A stretch of 64,000 nt of DNA from Jejuia sp043557195 (GCA_043557195.1 CP121314.1:3224001-3288000); one strand, 5' to 3'; positions 26,243 to 35,949 are shown, counted from the stretch's first letter. Made by a program: numbers and translations. The notes: a model not told the origin generated them from the letters alone.

Positions 26243-27088
26243 TTAATAATCGCCTAAAGTTTCAGGGTTTTGTTCTAATCCAATAGCTAATTGCTCGTCA
26301 TTTGGCGCTTTACCATGCCATGCGTGTGTGTGCATCATAAAATCAACACCATTACCCATAATGGTTTTTAGTAACACACAAACAGGTTTTCCTTTGCCAG
26401 TTTCAGCTTTACCCTTTGCCATACCATCTAAAATGGCTTCAAGGTTATTACCTTCTTCAATTTCTAAAACAATCCATCCAAAGGCTTCAAACTTACCTTT
26501 AATACTGCCCATTGGTAAGACATCATCAGTAGAACCGTCAATTTGCTGTCCGTTTAAATCAACTGTAGAAATTAAATTATCTACTTTTTTAGCCGCAGCA
26601 TACATTATAGCCTCCCAATTCTGACCTTCTTGCAATTCGCCATCACCATGAAGCGAGTACACAATTTTATCATCATTATTCAGTTTTTTTGCTTGAGCAG
26701 CTCCGATTGCAACTGACATACCTTGACCTAAAGAACCTGAGGCAATACGTATTCCAGGAAGACCTTCATGTGTAGTTGGATGTCCTTGAAGACGAGAATC
26801 TATTAGTCTAAATGTATTTAATTCTTCAACTGGAAAATATCCAGCTCTAGCCAAAACACTATAACATACAGGTGAAATATGTCCATTAGAAAGGAAAAAC
26901 AAATCTTCTCCAATTCCATCCATATCGAATTCATCTTTTCTATCCATAATTTCGTTGTACAGTGCAACGAAAAATTCAGTACATCCTAAAGAACCTCCTG
27001 GGTGACCAGAATTAACTTTATGCACCTGTCTTAAGATATCTCTTCGTACTTGCGTACAAATATCTTCTAAGTGTTTAATGTTTGGCAT
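26243..27088 (-). CDS. Transketolase, N-terminal (thiamine diphosphate-binding) subunit
   Basis: A 281-residue half carrying the PP domain. Seen: HKVNSGHPGGSLG near residue 22 with the conserved His, QGHPTTHEGLPGIRIASGSL, and the ThDP/Mg motif HGDGELQEGQNWEAIM ... DLNGQQIDG (GDG-x-N type) near 147-180. It is the first gene of the two-gene transketolase operon. The split arrangement is normal for many Bacteroidota and is not a frameshift. Confidence 0.94.
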   Translation of the reverse strand: MPNIKHLEDICTQVRRDILRQVHKVNSGHPGGSLGCTEFFVALYNEIMDRKDEFDMDGIGEDLFFLSNGHISPVCYSVLARAGYFPVEELNTFRLIDSRLQGHPTTHEGLPGIRIASGSLGQGMSVAIGAAQAKKLNNDDKIVYSLHGDGELQEGQNWEAIMYAAAKKVDNLISTVDLNGQQIDGSTDDVLPMGSIKGKFEAFGWIVLEIEEGNNLEAILDGMAKGKAETGKGKPVCVLLKTIMGNGVDFMMHTHAWHGKAPNDEQLAIGLEQNPETLGDY

Positions 27089-27249
27089 GTTTTATTGATT
27101 TTTTGCGCCACAAAAATAGGGGATTAAGATAGTTTTACAAATTAAATAAAGGGCTATTTTGAATAAATTTACTAAAGGTTTAAGTAGATTTAATAAGTCT
27201 ATTTTTTTTGGTTTAAAATATGTAGGTTTGCTGTCTGGTTTTATGGTTT

Positions 27250-28380
27250 ATGAAATTTGAATTAAAGAAAAAAGATCTCTTATCTAAGGCACGTGCAGGA
27301 AAGCTCACAACAGATCATGGTGTTATTGAAACACCAATATTTATGCCTGTTGGCACCGTTGCAACGGTGAAAGGTGTGCATCAACGCGAACTTAAAAATG
27401 ATATTAACCCAGATATCATTCTAGGAAACACCTATCATCTGTACTTACGTCCGCAAACTGATATCATTGAGAAGGCAGGTGGATTACATAAATTCATGAA
27501 TTGGGATAGGAATATTTTAACCGATTCTGGGGGGTATCAAGTGTATTCTCTTTCAGCTAACAGAAAAATTAAAGAAGAGGGTGTAAAATTCAAATCTCAT
27601 ATAGACGGTAGCTACCATACCTTTACTCCTGAAAATGTAATGGAAATTCAACGCAGTATAGGAGCTGATATAATTATGGCTTTTGATGAGTGCACGCCTT
27701 ATCCATGCGACTATAACTATGCCAAACGCTCCATGCACATGACACATCGTTGGTTGGATAGATGTATAAATCATTTAGAAAAAACACCTTTAAAGTATTA
27801 CTATAACCAAGCATTTTTCCCAATTGTTCAAGGGAGTACTTACAAGGATTTGAGAATTCAGTCAGCTGAATATATTGCGAATGCGGGTGCTGTAGGTAAC
27901 GCTATTGGAGGACTTTCAGTAGGCGAACCTGCCGAAGAAATGTATGCGATGACCGAAGTGGTTTGCAATGTGTTGCCAGAAGATAAACCAAGATATTTAA
28001 TGGGAGTTGGTACACCAATCAATATTTTAGAAAATATTGCGTTAGGTATTGATATGTTTGATTGTGTAATGCCAACACGTAATGCAAGAAATGGTATGCT
28101 TTTTACGGCTCATGGTAGTATAAATATTAAAAATAAAAAGTGGGAAGATGATTTTTCGCCTATTGATGACATGGCTATAACCTTTGTAGATACTGAATAT
28201 AGCAAGGCCTATTTAAAACACCTATTTTCTGTTAATGAATTGTTGGGTAAACAAATTGCAACAATTCATAACTTAGGCTTTTATTTATGGTTGGTTCGTG
28301 AAGCTAGAAAGCATATTTTAGCAGGAGATTTTGCCGAATGGAAAAGTAAAATGGTGAAACAAATGGATAAAAGGTTATAA
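27250..28380 (+). CDS. tgt: tRNA-guanine(34) transglycosylase
   Basis: A 376-residue enzyme exchanging G34 for preQ1 in queuosine tRNAs. Seen: TDSGGYQVYSL with the substrate-binding Asp, DIIMAFDECTPYP, GGLSVGEP, YLMGVGTP and the catalytic-Asp region MFDCVMPTRNARNG. Odd: the bacterial zinc motif (CxCxxC then His, about residues 300-335) is absent; the corresponding stretch reads SPIDDMAITFVDTEYSKAYL and no Cys follows, although the later His in ATIHNLGFYL remains. I believe this is a lineage trait rather than damage, as the rest is intact. It forms a probable operon with the LptF/G permease 12 bp downstream. Confidence 0.93.
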   Translation: MKFELKKKDLLSKARAGKLTTDHGVIETPIFMPVGTVATVKGVHQRELKNDINPDIILGNTYHLYLRPQTDIIEKAGGLHKFMNWDRNILTDSGGYQVYSLSANRKIKEEGVKFKSHIDGSYHTFTPENVMEIQRSIGADIIMAFDECTPYPCDYNYAKRSMHMTHRWLDRCINHLEKTPLKYYYNQAFFPIVQGSTYKDLRIQSAEYIANAGAVGNAIGGLSVGEPAEEMYAMTEVVCNVLPEDKPRYLMGVGTPINILENIALGIDMFDCVMPTRNARNGMLFTAHGSINIKNKKWEDDFSPIDDMAITFVDTEYSKAYLKHLFSVNELLGKQIATIHNLGFYLWLVREARKHILAGDFAEWKSKMVKQMDKRL

Positions 28381-28392
28381 CGATTAGAAGTA

Positions 28393-29469
28393 TTGAAGAT
28401 ATTAGATTGGTACATATTAAAGCGCTATTTATTCACATTTTTGATGATGCTTTTGCTGTTTATTCCTATCGGAATTACAGTGAATTTAGCCGAAAAAATA
28501 GGTAAGATTTTAGATAATGATGTGCCTTTTAACGAGGTAGCTTTATTCTATTTAGATTTCACAATTTATTTTGCTAATCTTCTTTTTCCTTTATTTCTAT
28601 TCCTCTCAGTAATATGGTTTACTTCTAAATTAGCCAATAATACTGAAATTGTAGCTTTCTTGAGTTCAGGGGTTTCTTTTTCCAGATTTCTCAAACCTTA
28701 TATATATGGTGCAACAATTATAGCGCTTTTTGCACTTGTTTTGGGTATGTTTTTAGCACCAGAAGCTAGTAAAGGCTTCAATGAGTTTGATTATAAGTAC
28801 TTCAAAAGAGGGAAAAAAGCGGTGGAAGATAAAAATGTGTACCGACAAATAAATGATAATGATTTTATTTATGTGAGTAGCTACGATTCTAAGAATAAAG
28901 TAGGACAGAATTTTACTTTAGAACATCTTGAGGATAACAAGCTTATCTATAAAATTAGTTCTAAAAGTATTAGATATATTGACAAAGACACTACTTATAG
29001 ACTTATTGATTATGTGAAGCGCAAAGTAGGTCCGCTAGGAGATACCTTAGAAATAGAAAGGAGAAAGGATACTTTGTTTTCTTTTGAAGCTGAAGATTTA
29101 ACACCTGTTATCTATATAGCTGAAACCTTATCGTATCCAGAATTGATAAAGTTTATAAAAAAAGAAGAAGCAAGAGGTTCTTCAAACATTGGGCGTTATA
29201 AATTGGTGCTTTACAGAAAATGGAGTTTACCAGTTTCTATTTTTATATTGACCATAATTGCTGTGGCAGTATCATCTATAAAGCGAAGAGGTGGTATGGG
29301 CGTTAATTTAGCACTCGGAATATGTATCGCCATGGTCTTCGTGTTTTTTGATAAGATTTTTGGTGTTATGGCCCAACAATCCAATTTCCCACCTGTAATT
29401 GCAGTATGGTTTCCTAATTTCATTTTTGGTATTTTAGCTATATATCTATTATATAATGCCAAACGCTAG
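28393..29469 (+). CDS. LptF/LptG-family permease
   Basis: A 358-residue inner-membrane permease of the LPS transport ABC complex (LptB2FG). It has three N-terminal transmembrane helices (to about residue 125), a periplasmic beta-jellyroll region (about 130-270), and three C-terminal helices (about 278-355) with the family segment YRKWSLPVSIFILTIIAVA. The start codon is TTG at 28393 (KILDWYILKRYLFTF), the usual N-terminus of the family. F and G cannot be told apart by eye. It overlaps the next gene by 14 bp. Confidence 0.9.
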   Translation: MKILDWYILKRYLFTFLMMLLLFIPIGITVNLAEKIGKILDNDVPFNEVALFYLDFTIYFANLLFPLFLFLSVIWFTSKLANNTEIVAFLSSGVSFSRFLKPYIYGATIIALFALVLGMFLAPEASKGFNEFDYKYFKRGKKAVEDKNVYRQINDNDFIYVSSYDSKNKVGQNFTLEHLEDNKLIYKISSKSIRYIDKDTTYRLIDYVKRKVGPLGDTLEIERRKDTLFSFEAEDLTPVIYIAETLSYPELIKFIKKEEARGSSNIGRYKLVLYRKWSLPVSIFILTIIAVAVSSIKRRGGMGVNLALGICIAMVFVFFDKIFGVMAQQSNFPPVIAVWFPNFIFGILAIYLLYNAKR

Positions 29470-30355
29470 GGTTAAAAATTACCTTCATTTACATCTTTTA
29501 GTTTTTATTGCAGGTTTTACAGCTATTTTAGGTAAAGAAATTTCTATTACCGCAATTCCTTTGGTGTGGTTTCGTATGTCTATGGCTGCAGTTTTAATGT
29601 TTCTTTTTATAAAAATGAGACGTATAAAATTGAAGGTAGATGTTAAATCTATAATAAGGCTATCTTTAGCAGGCATTATCATTGCTCTACATTGGATTAC
29701 CTTTTTTGCGGCGATAGATGCAGCTAATATTTCTATAGCATTAGCCATGTTTTCAACAGGTGCTTTTTTTGCATCAATAATAGAACCTATTTTTTATAAA
29801 AGAAAAATTATAGGGTATGAAATAATCTTCGGGTTACTTGTAATCATTGGTGTGTTTATTATTACACAGGGTGAAATAAAGTATTTAACGGGGATATTGC
29901 TAGGCATATCATCAGCATTTTTTTCATCGTTATTTGCAGTTTTAAATGGTGTTTTTTTGAAACAACATTCGGCTACAGTTATTTCTTTTTATGAGTTTAT
30001 TAGTGGGGTTTTATTCATTTCACTATTTATTCTTTTTTTTAAAGGTGGCTTTTCTGTCGAATTTTTTAATCTTAGTGCTAGAGATTTTTGGTTTTTATTT
30101 ATTTTGGCTTCAGTATGTACTGCCTATGCTTTTATTGCTTCGGTTTATGTTATGAAGCTTATTAGTCCGTATACAGTAGTGCTCACCTATAATCTAGAGC
30201 CTGTTTATGGTATTTTAATCGCTTTGTTATTATATCCAGAGAGTGAAAAAATGAGCACATATTTTTATTACGGCGCAGCAATAATCATTTCAACTGTTTT
30301 ATTAAATGGCATTTTAAAAAACAAGAGAGCGTTTAAAAGAAAACAAATACCTTGA
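29456..30355 (+). CDS. EamA/DMT-family transporter
   Basis: A 299-residue polytopic protein with ten predicted helices in two EamA repeats (first to about residue 140, including LAGIIIALHWITFFAAIDAANISIA shortened here; second from about 145, with SSLFAVLNGVFLKQ and YNLEPVYGILIALLL). These drug/metabolite exporters move amino acids, nucleosides or other small molecules; the substrate is unknown. Translation probably couples to the LptF/G gene through the 14 bp overlap. Confidence 0.9.
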   Translation: MPNARVKNYLHLHLLVFIAGFTAILGKEISITAIPLVWFRMSMAAVLMFLFIKMRRIKLKVDVKSIIRLSLAGIIIALHWITFFAAIDAANISIALAMFSTGAFFASIIEPIFYKRKIIGYEIIFGLLVIIGVFIITQGEIKYLTGILLGISSAFFSSLFAVLNGVFLKQHSATVISFYEFISGVLFISLFILFFKGGFSVEFFNLSARDFWFLFILASVCTAYAFIASVYVMKLISPYTVVLTYNLEPVYGILIALLLYPESEKMSTYFYYGAAIIISTVLLNGILKNKRAFKRKQIP

Positions 30356-30364
30356 TTTCTAAAA

Positions 30365-30392
30365 TTGAAACAAAATAAATTCCTTAATTTTG
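30365..30392 (+). promoter_or_regulatory. Promoter of accA
   Basis: TTG at 30365-30367 and TAATTTTG at 30385-30392, 17 bp apart, match the Bacteroidota consensus. It begins 10 bp after the stop of the transporter gene and 31 bp before the accA start. Confidence 0.6.
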
Positions 30393-30422
30393 TGTGCTAA
30401 CAAAAAACTGAATTAAATTCTT

Positions 30423-31376
30423 ATGGAATATTTAGAATTTGAATTACCTATTAAAGAGCTTGAAGACCAACTTCAAAAATGTAAGATAATTGGAGAGGAA
30501 AGTGAAGTTGACGTTACTGAAACTTGCGAGCAAATAGAGAAGAAGTTAAAAAAGGCTACCACAGATATTTACAAAAACCTTACCCCGTGGCAACGTGTTC
30601 AGTTATCTAGACATCCTAACAGACCTTATACCTTAGATTATATTAAAGCAATTTGCGGCGATACATTTTTAGAGTTGCACGGAGACAGAAGCTTTAAAGA
30701 TGATAAAGCAATGATAGGTGGATTAGGTAAAATAGGAGACCAAAGCTACATGTTTATTGGTCAACAAAAAGGATACAATACCAAAACACGACAATACAGA
30801 AATTTTGGTATGGCAAATCCTGAAGGCTATAGAAAAGCATTGCGCTTAATGAAGTCTGCCGAAAAGTTTGGTATTCCAGTAGTAACATTATTAGATACAC
30901 CTGGAGCATATCCTGGTTTGGAGGCCGAAGAGCGCGGACAAGGAGAAGCCATTGCACGAAATATTTTGGAAATGACACGCCTTAAAGTACCTGTAATTAC
31001 AGTTGTAATTGGAGAAGGGGCTTCTGGTGGAGCTTTAGGTATTGGTGTGGGTGATAGAGTATTAATGTTAGAAAACACATGGTATTCGGTAATTTCACCA
31101 GAATCATGTTCATCTATTCTATGGCGCAGTTGGGAACATAAGGAAACCGCTGCTGAAGCACTTAAATTAACCGCAACTGATATGAAAAAGTTAAAGTTAA
31201 TTGATGGTATTATAAAAGAACCTCTAGGTGGTGCACACAGAGACCGTGAAAAAACATTCAAAAGTGTGGCTAATACAATTACAAAGAATTATGGTGAATT
31301 GAAAAACTTATCACCAGAAGATTTGGTAAGCCAACGCATGGAAAAATATGCCAATATGGGAGTTTACAAAGGGTAA
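30423..31376 (+). CDS. accA: Acetyl-CoA carboxylase carboxyltransferase alpha subunit
   Basis: A 317-residue AccA catalysing, with AccD, malonyl-CoA formation for fatty-acid synthesis. Seen: N-terminal helical region LEFELPIKELEDQL, then HPNRPYTLDYI, DRSFKDDKAMIGGLGKIGDQ, the oxyanion-hole glycine segments TLLDTPGAYPGLEAEERGQ and VIGEGASGGALGIGVGDRV, and SVISPESCSSILW. Length is normal. It is monocistronic, with its own promoter and a terminator 20 bp after the stop. Confidence 0.97.
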   Translation: MEYLEFELPIKELEDQLQKCKIIGEESEVDVTETCEQIEKKLKKATTDIYKNLTPWQRVQLSRHPNRPYTLDYIKAICGDTFLELHGDRSFKDDKAMIGGLGKIGDQSYMFIGQQKGYNTKTRQYRNFGMANPEGYRKALRLMKSAEKFGIPVVTLLDTPGAYPGLEAEERGQGEAIARNILEMTRLKVPVITVVIGEGASGGALGIGVGDRVLMLENTWYSVISPESCSSILWRSWEHKETAAEALKLTATDMKKLKLIDGIIKEPLGGAHRDREKTFKSVANTITKNYGELKNLSPEDLVSQRMEKYANMGVYKG

Positions 31377-31396
31377 CTCCTTTAAAACCAAAAGAT

Positions 31397-31431
31397 AAAA
31401 AATCTGAAGTTTTTACTTCAGATTTTTTTTG
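31397..31431 (+). terminator. Rho-independent terminator after accA
   Basis: AAAAAATCTGAAGT and ACTTCAGATTTTTTTT pair around a TTTT loop, with a T8 tract on the plus strand. Confidence 0.88.
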
Positions 31432-31542
31432 TGGTTATTCACAACAAAATTAAGTTATTAACAGTTCTTTTGTTAAAGAAGCGTTTACAACCAAAATGTT
31501 ATTTTTTAAAATGCCAGACTTTATTTGTATATTTTCGTAGCT

Positions 31543-33084
31543 ATGAAACAACCAAACCAAATAACGGGGTACAAAGTAGATAAGAGTACATTAATCAGCC
31601 TTGAGAAGGGAAAAATACCTCCTCAAGCTGTTGATTTAGAGGAAGTTGTGCTTGGTGCGATGATGATTGACAAAAAGGGGGTCGATGAAGTAATAGATAT
31701 TTTGAGCCCTGATGCATTTTATAAAGAGGCGCACCAACTCATCTTTGAAGCTATTTTTCAGTTGTTTGAAGGTAGTGAGCCAGTTGACTTATTAACCGTT
31801 TCTACTCAGTTGAAGAAAAATGCAAAATTAGAAATGGTTGGTGGAGATTTTTACCTAATTTCTTTGACTCAAAAAGTTTCTTCTTCCGCTCATATTGAGT
31901 TTCATGCACGTATTATACTTCAAAAGTTTATTCAACGTAGTTTAATTAAGATTTCAAATGAAATTATTGAGGATTCTTACGATGAAACCAAAGATGTTTT
32001 TGATTTATTAGATAAAGCAGAATCAAAACTTTACGAAGTTACTCAAGGTAACATTAAAAAATCTAGTGAAACCGCCCAAGAGTTAGTGATACAGGCAAAA
32101 AAGAAAATTGAGGAGATTTCTAATAAAGAAGGTTTAAGTGGTATTCCTACTGGTTTTCATAAACTAGACAAATTAACTTCAGGTTGGCAGCCATCCGATT
32201 TAATTATTGTGGCAGCGAGACCTGGTATGGGTAAAACGGCCTTAACACTCTCAATGGCCAGAAATATTGCTGTAGATCAAAATATTCCGGTGGCATTCTT
32301 TTCTTTAGAGATGGCCTCTGTACAATTAATTACCCGTTTAATTTCAAGTGAAACTGGATTATCTTCGGAAAAGTTGAGAACAGGAAAACTTGAAAAGCAC
32401 GAATGGGAGCAACTTAATGTAAAAGTTAAAGATTTAGAAAAAGCACCTTTGTTTATTGATGATACACCATCGCTTTCTATTTTTGATTTAAGAGCAAAAG
32501 CGCGCCGTTTATCTTCACAACATGGTATAAAATTAATAATGATTGATTACTTGCAGTTAATGACTGGAGGAAGTAGTCATGCAGGAAACCGCGAACAGGA
32601 AATCTCTATGATTTCTAGAAACTTAAAAGCTTTAGCTAAAGAACTGAATGTACCAGTAATTGCATTATCACAGTTGTCACGTGCGGTTGAAACACGTGGA
32701 GGAAGTAAACGTCCGTTGCTATCAGATTTACGTGAATCTGGAGCTATTGAGCAAGATGCCGATATTGTAAGCTTTATTTATAGACCGGAATACTACAAAA
32801 TTGATGAATGGGATGACGAAGAGCGTTCGCCAACTGAAGGGCAGGCTGAATTTATTATTGCAAAACACAGAAATGGTGGATTAGAAAATATCCGTTTAAA
32901 ATTCATCGGACACTTAGGTAAGTTTGATAATTTGGATGACTTTGATTCTCCGTTTGAATTTCATAGTAAAATGAACGCTGCGGCCAATGACGACACGTTT
33001 AAAGCTGATAATTTTACAGCAAGTCCAGATCAAGCATTTGGTAGTTCGTTTAATGAGGACGATGATAACGATGTCCCTTTTTAA
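31543..33084 (+). CDS. dnaB: Replicative DNA helicase DnaB
   Basis: A 513-residue hexameric replicative helicase. N-terminal domain: PPQAVDLEEVVLGAMMIDKK, binding primase. The C-terminal RecA-like domain begins with SGIPTGFHKLDKLTSGWQPS; Walker A is ARPGMGKTAL, Walker B LIMIDYLQLMTGG, and motif H4 DLRESGAIEQDADIVSFIYRP. I use the ATG at 31543 (MKQPNQITG); a frame-consistent ATG at 31525 would add six hydrophobic residues and lies within the likely promoter. No intein is present. Confidence 0.97.
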   Translation: MKQPNQITGYKVDKSTLISLEKGKIPPQAVDLEEVVLGAMMIDKKGVDEVIDILSPDAFYKEAHQLIFEAIFQLFEGSEPVDLLTVSTQLKKNAKLEMVGGDFYLISLTQKVSSSAHIEFHARIILQKFIQRSLIKISNEIIEDSYDETKDVFDLLDKAESKLYEVTQGNIKKSSETAQELVIQAKKKIEEISNKEGLSGIPTGFHKLDKLTSGWQPSDLIIVAARPGMGKTALTLSMARNIAVDQNIPVAFFSLEMASVQLITRLISSETGLSSEKLRTGKLEKHEWEQLNVKVKDLEKAPLFIDDTPSLSIFDLRAKARRLSSQHGIKLIMIDYLQLMTGGSSHAGNREQEISMISRNLKALAKELNVPVIALSQLSRAVETRGGSKRPLLSDLRESGAIEQDADIVSFIYRPEYYKIDEWDDEERSPTEGQAEFIIAKHRNGGLENIRLKFIGHLGKFDNLDDFDSPFEFHSKMNAAANDDTFKADNFTASPDQAFGSSFNEDDDNDVPF

Positions 33085-33130
33085 CATTTGATTAATTAAT
33101 TAGCCTGATTTTTTCTTTATCTTTCACACA

Positions 33131-34390
33131 ATGAAAAAGTCCCTAATACTTATCTTATTACTATTTTGTAGTATGCAAACCTATGCTTCCTATATCCTTA
33201 TTCCAATGGATGCAGAAAGTCAAAAAAACCATTTAAAAGCCTATGGTATTACATTTTGGACTTTAGAAAAACAACTTAAAGTAAAGTGGTTACTCAACTA
33301 TAGAGGCGGTTCTTTTTTATTGCCAGATACTGCGACTATTCAACAAGAATGTCAAATACGGGGAGTTTCTTTTGAGGTGATTTCTAATGCAAAAGCTGAA
33401 GGTATTCTTGAAGAAATTGCTAGTCCAAGCCAAAATATGGAAGCTGTTGTTTTAGAGAAAGCGCCTAAAATTGCAGTATATACACCAAAAGGTAAGTTGC
33501 CTTGGGATGATGCTGTAACGATGGTGTTGAAATATGCTGAAATCCCCTATGAAACCGTATATGATGAAGAAGTTTTAAACGATGGACTTTTACTTTTTGA
33601 TTGGTTACACCTGCATCATGAAGATTTTACGGGGCAATATGGTAAGTTTTACGGGATGTATCGTTCTTCATCTTGGTATATAGAAGAAAAAAAAGAAGCT
33701 GAAGCCTTAGCTACAAAACTTGGTTATGCTAAGGTATCTGAAGCAAAATTAGATGTTGCCTTAAAAATTCGAGATTATGTTTTAGGTGGTGGTTTTATGT
33801 TTGCCATGTGCAGCGCAACAGATAGCTTTGATATTGCCTTAGCTGCTGAAGGAATAGATATTTGTGAGCCTATGTTTGATGGTGATGGTAGCGATGCCGC
33901 GTATCAAAATAAAATTGACTTTAATAGAACCTTTGCTTTTAGAAATTTTTTATTAGAACGGAGTCCGAAAGTTTATGAATTTTCATCAATAGATACTACA
34001 CGTAAACGAGCAATTTCAAAAACTACAGATTACTTTTCCCTAATGGAGTTTTCAGCGAAATGGGATCCTATTCCAACAATGTTGTGTCAAAATCATACGG
34101 CTTTGGTGAAAGGTTTTATGGGGCAAACTACCGCTTTTACGAGAGATGAAATCAAATCTAATGTATTGGTGTTAGGTGAAAATAAAACTAATGGAGAAGC
34201 CAAATATATCCATGGAATAAAAGGCAAAGGCTTTTTTACGTTTTATGGAGGACATGATCCAGAGGATTATCAGCATAGAGTAGGAGATGCCAAAACTGAA
34301 TTGGATTTGCATCCTACGTCACCTGGGTATCGTTTAATTCTAAATAATGTTTTATTTCCAGCAGCAAAGAAGAAAAAACAAAAAACTTAA
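33131..34390 (+). CDS. Exported protein of the flavobacterial 'asparagine synthetase B' group, true function unknown
   Basis: A 419-residue secreted protein with signal peptide (residues 1-19, ending TYAS). Close relatives are, to my memory, named asparagine synthetase B in databases, but I see neither the N-terminal Cys nucleophile nor the SGGLDS ATP-pyrophosphatase motif of AsnB, and a signal peptide argues against it. Visible features: YILIPMDAESQKNHLKAYG, an internal KIAVYTPKGKLPWDD strand reminiscent of class I amidotransferase-like folds, and GGGFMFAMCSATDSFDIAL with a candidate nucleophile-elbow Cys. A ThuA/GATase-like periplasmic enzyme is a guess. Its stop overlaps the convergent lipoprotein gene by 4 bp. 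Confidence 0.7.
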   Translation: MKKSLILILLLFCSMQTYASYILIPMDAESQKNHLKAYGITFWTLEKQLKVKWLLNYRGGSFLLPDTATIQQECQIRGVSFEVISNAKAEGILEEIASPSQNMEAVVLEKAPKIAVYTPKGKLPWDDAVTMVLKYAEIPYETVYDEEVLNDGLLLFDWLHLHHEDFTGQYGKFYGMYRSSSWYIEEKKEAEALATKLGYAKVSEAKLDVALKIRDYVLGGGFMFAMCSATDSFDIALAAEGIDICEPMFDGDGSDAAYQNKIDFNRTFAFRNFLLERSPKVYEFSSIDTTRKRAISKTTDYFSLMEFSAKWDPIPTMLCQNHTALVKGFMGQTTAFTRDEIKSNVLVLGENKTNGEAKYIHGIKGKGFFTFYGGHDPEDYQHRVGDAKTELDLHPTSPGYRLILNNVLFPAAKKKKQKT

Positions 34391-34851
34391 TTACTTTGCG
34401 TAATAATTTTACGCTTAAAGGTATAGATAAAACCATCAGAACCTGCTCCGTTTGATGTGATATTCTGATTGATTACTAAATCTTCTTCAGTTGGAGTAAG
34501 TACTCCGCCAAATTCATCACCATCAATAAATAGTATAGATTGCGAATCATATACTGGAATAGAGACAGAAAAAATTCCAGTTTCTAAACCATCCTCTAAG
34601 GTTGTATCATTATTATTGTTTTGTACCTGTAATGTTCCGCTTCCAACAAAATCAACAGTAAAAACCCATATAACTGTGTCCATTTCAAAATCTAAATCAA
34701 CACCTTCAATACCTCCAGAAACATTAGTTAAATGCCATTGGTATATTTGTATTTCTTGAGGTTCCTGTTGATCTGTATTGTTGTCATCATTAACACTACA
34801 ATTAAATAATAGGAATAAAGCTATGATTGGAACTAAGAACTTGACTTTCAT
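34387..34851 (-). CDS. Hypothetical lipoprotein
   Basis: A 154-residue lipoprotein (lipobox LLFNC, Cys18) with an Asp/Asn-rich linker after the Cys and a small beta-rich domain (IYQWHLTNVSGGIEG, TVIWVFTVDFVGSGTLQVQ, FIYTFKRKI). This is the general form of flavobacterial lipocalin-like surface lipoproteins; no function is known. Confidence 0.75.
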   Translation of the reverse strand: MKVKFLVPIIALFLLFNCSVNDDNNTDQQEPQEIQIYQWHLTNVSGGIEGVDLDFEMDTVIWVFTVDFVGSGTLQVQNNNNDTTLEDGLETGIFSVSIPVYDSQSILFIDGDEFGGVLTPTEEDLVINQNITSNGAGSDGFIYTFKRKIITQSN

Positions 34852-34920
34852 GATAAAAAAATAGGTTTTTATTACTTAGATGTCAAAAATAGGCAAAGGT
34901 TGCGTAAAAAAAATAAAAAC

Positions 34921-35742
34921 TTATAGTTTAAAAACTAATTTTTCTTTTTCAAGTAAAAGCTTCTCGAGCACAGTTTCAACCCCTAAATCGTTATTGCTTT
35001 TAGTCTCAAATCTAGCCGCAGATTTAACTAATGGGTGCGCGTTTTCCATGGCAAAACTAAAATAAGCTTTTTCCAACATTTCTAAATCGTTGTTATAATC
35101 CCCAAATACCATAGTTTCGTTAGAACTAATTTTATATTTATCTTGAATTCGTGCGATTGCGGTACCTTTGTTTGCAATACTTTCAGAAATATCAACCCAA
35201 TGTGTTGCCGATAATTTTACTTTAAATTCAGACTCTAATTCTCTAATATAGGGGTAGATGTATTTTTCAGAACTTTCTTCATGAAAAAGTGCAATTTTAT
35301 AAACCTCTTCTTCAATAGCTGCGGGAGAGCTAATAATTTGATAATTGCTATAATATTCAGATAATAAATTTAATAACTTCTCTGATTTGCTCATTACATA
35401 GGCCTTGTGTCGCGTACAAAAAACAGGGTGCGCACTATTGATGTTACTTATTTTGTCTATTATTCTATTAAAATTCTTTCTTTTTATAGGGTTAGAAAGA
35501 AAGACATTATTGTCATGTATGCCTAAACCACCATTTTCAGCAACAATGATGATATTATCTTTTATTGATTCTAGTTTATCTATCATACCATAATATGGTC
35601 TGCCACTAGCAGCAACAAAAATAACCTTATGCTTGATGAGTTTTTTAAAAAGTTTGAAGAATAATGGACTTATATTATGATAGGAATTTAATAACGTACC
35701 ATCCATATCTGTTACTACAAGTTTAACTTCAGATAAATTCAT
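34921..35742 (-). CDS. HAD-IIB (Cof-type) phosphatase
   Basis: A 273-residue haloacid-dehalogenase-like hydrolase. Motif I VVTDMDGTLLNS (residues 9-20) has the nucleophile Asp; motif II lies in IFVAASGRPYYG; motif III Lys in NKGTAIARIQDKY near 195; motif IV VFGDYNNDLEMLE near 212. The C2-type cap lies between. The substrate is unknown; Cof-type enzymes dephosphorylate sugar phosphates or cofactors such as FMN and pyridoxal phosphate. It has its own 207 bp upstream gap, in which I see no clear signal. Confidence 0.92.
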   Translation of the reverse strand: MNLSEVKLVVTDMDGTLLNSYHNISPLFFKLFKKLIKHKVIFVAASGRPYYGMIDKLESIKDNIIIVAENGGLGIHDNNVFLSNPIKRKNFNRIIDKISNINSAHPVFCTRHKAYVMSKSEKLLNLLSEYYSNYQIISSPAAIEEEVYKIALFHEESSEKYIYPYIRELESEFKVKLSATHWVDISESIANKGTAIARIQDKYKISSNETMVFGDYNNDLEMLEKAYFSFAMENAHPLVKSAARFETKSNNDLGVETVLEKLLLEKEKLVFKL

Positions 35743-35949
35743 GCTTTATAATTTGTATAACAAAAGTACTTTAATATTTAGGTTCTATGGGTTTATATGA
35801 TTTATAATAGATTGTAGATTGTTTATTTTTTGGCAGATTTGAAGACTAGAAATCAATAAGTGATTCACAAATCATCAAAAAAATCGATAAAACGCTTGTT
35901 TTTTACGATAAATTACATAAATTAGCAGCCTAAACCCAAATCGTAATCC

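Noticed and set aside
25272..27088. Frameshifted transketolase
   Set aside because: Two complete genes with proper starts, stops and a 17 bp gap; split transketolase is normal in this phylum.
27200..27230. Promoter for tgt with TAGGTTTG at 27223-27230
   Set aside because: The -7 element is good but the nearest TTG gives a 12 bp spacer, too short for the consensus; left unannotated.
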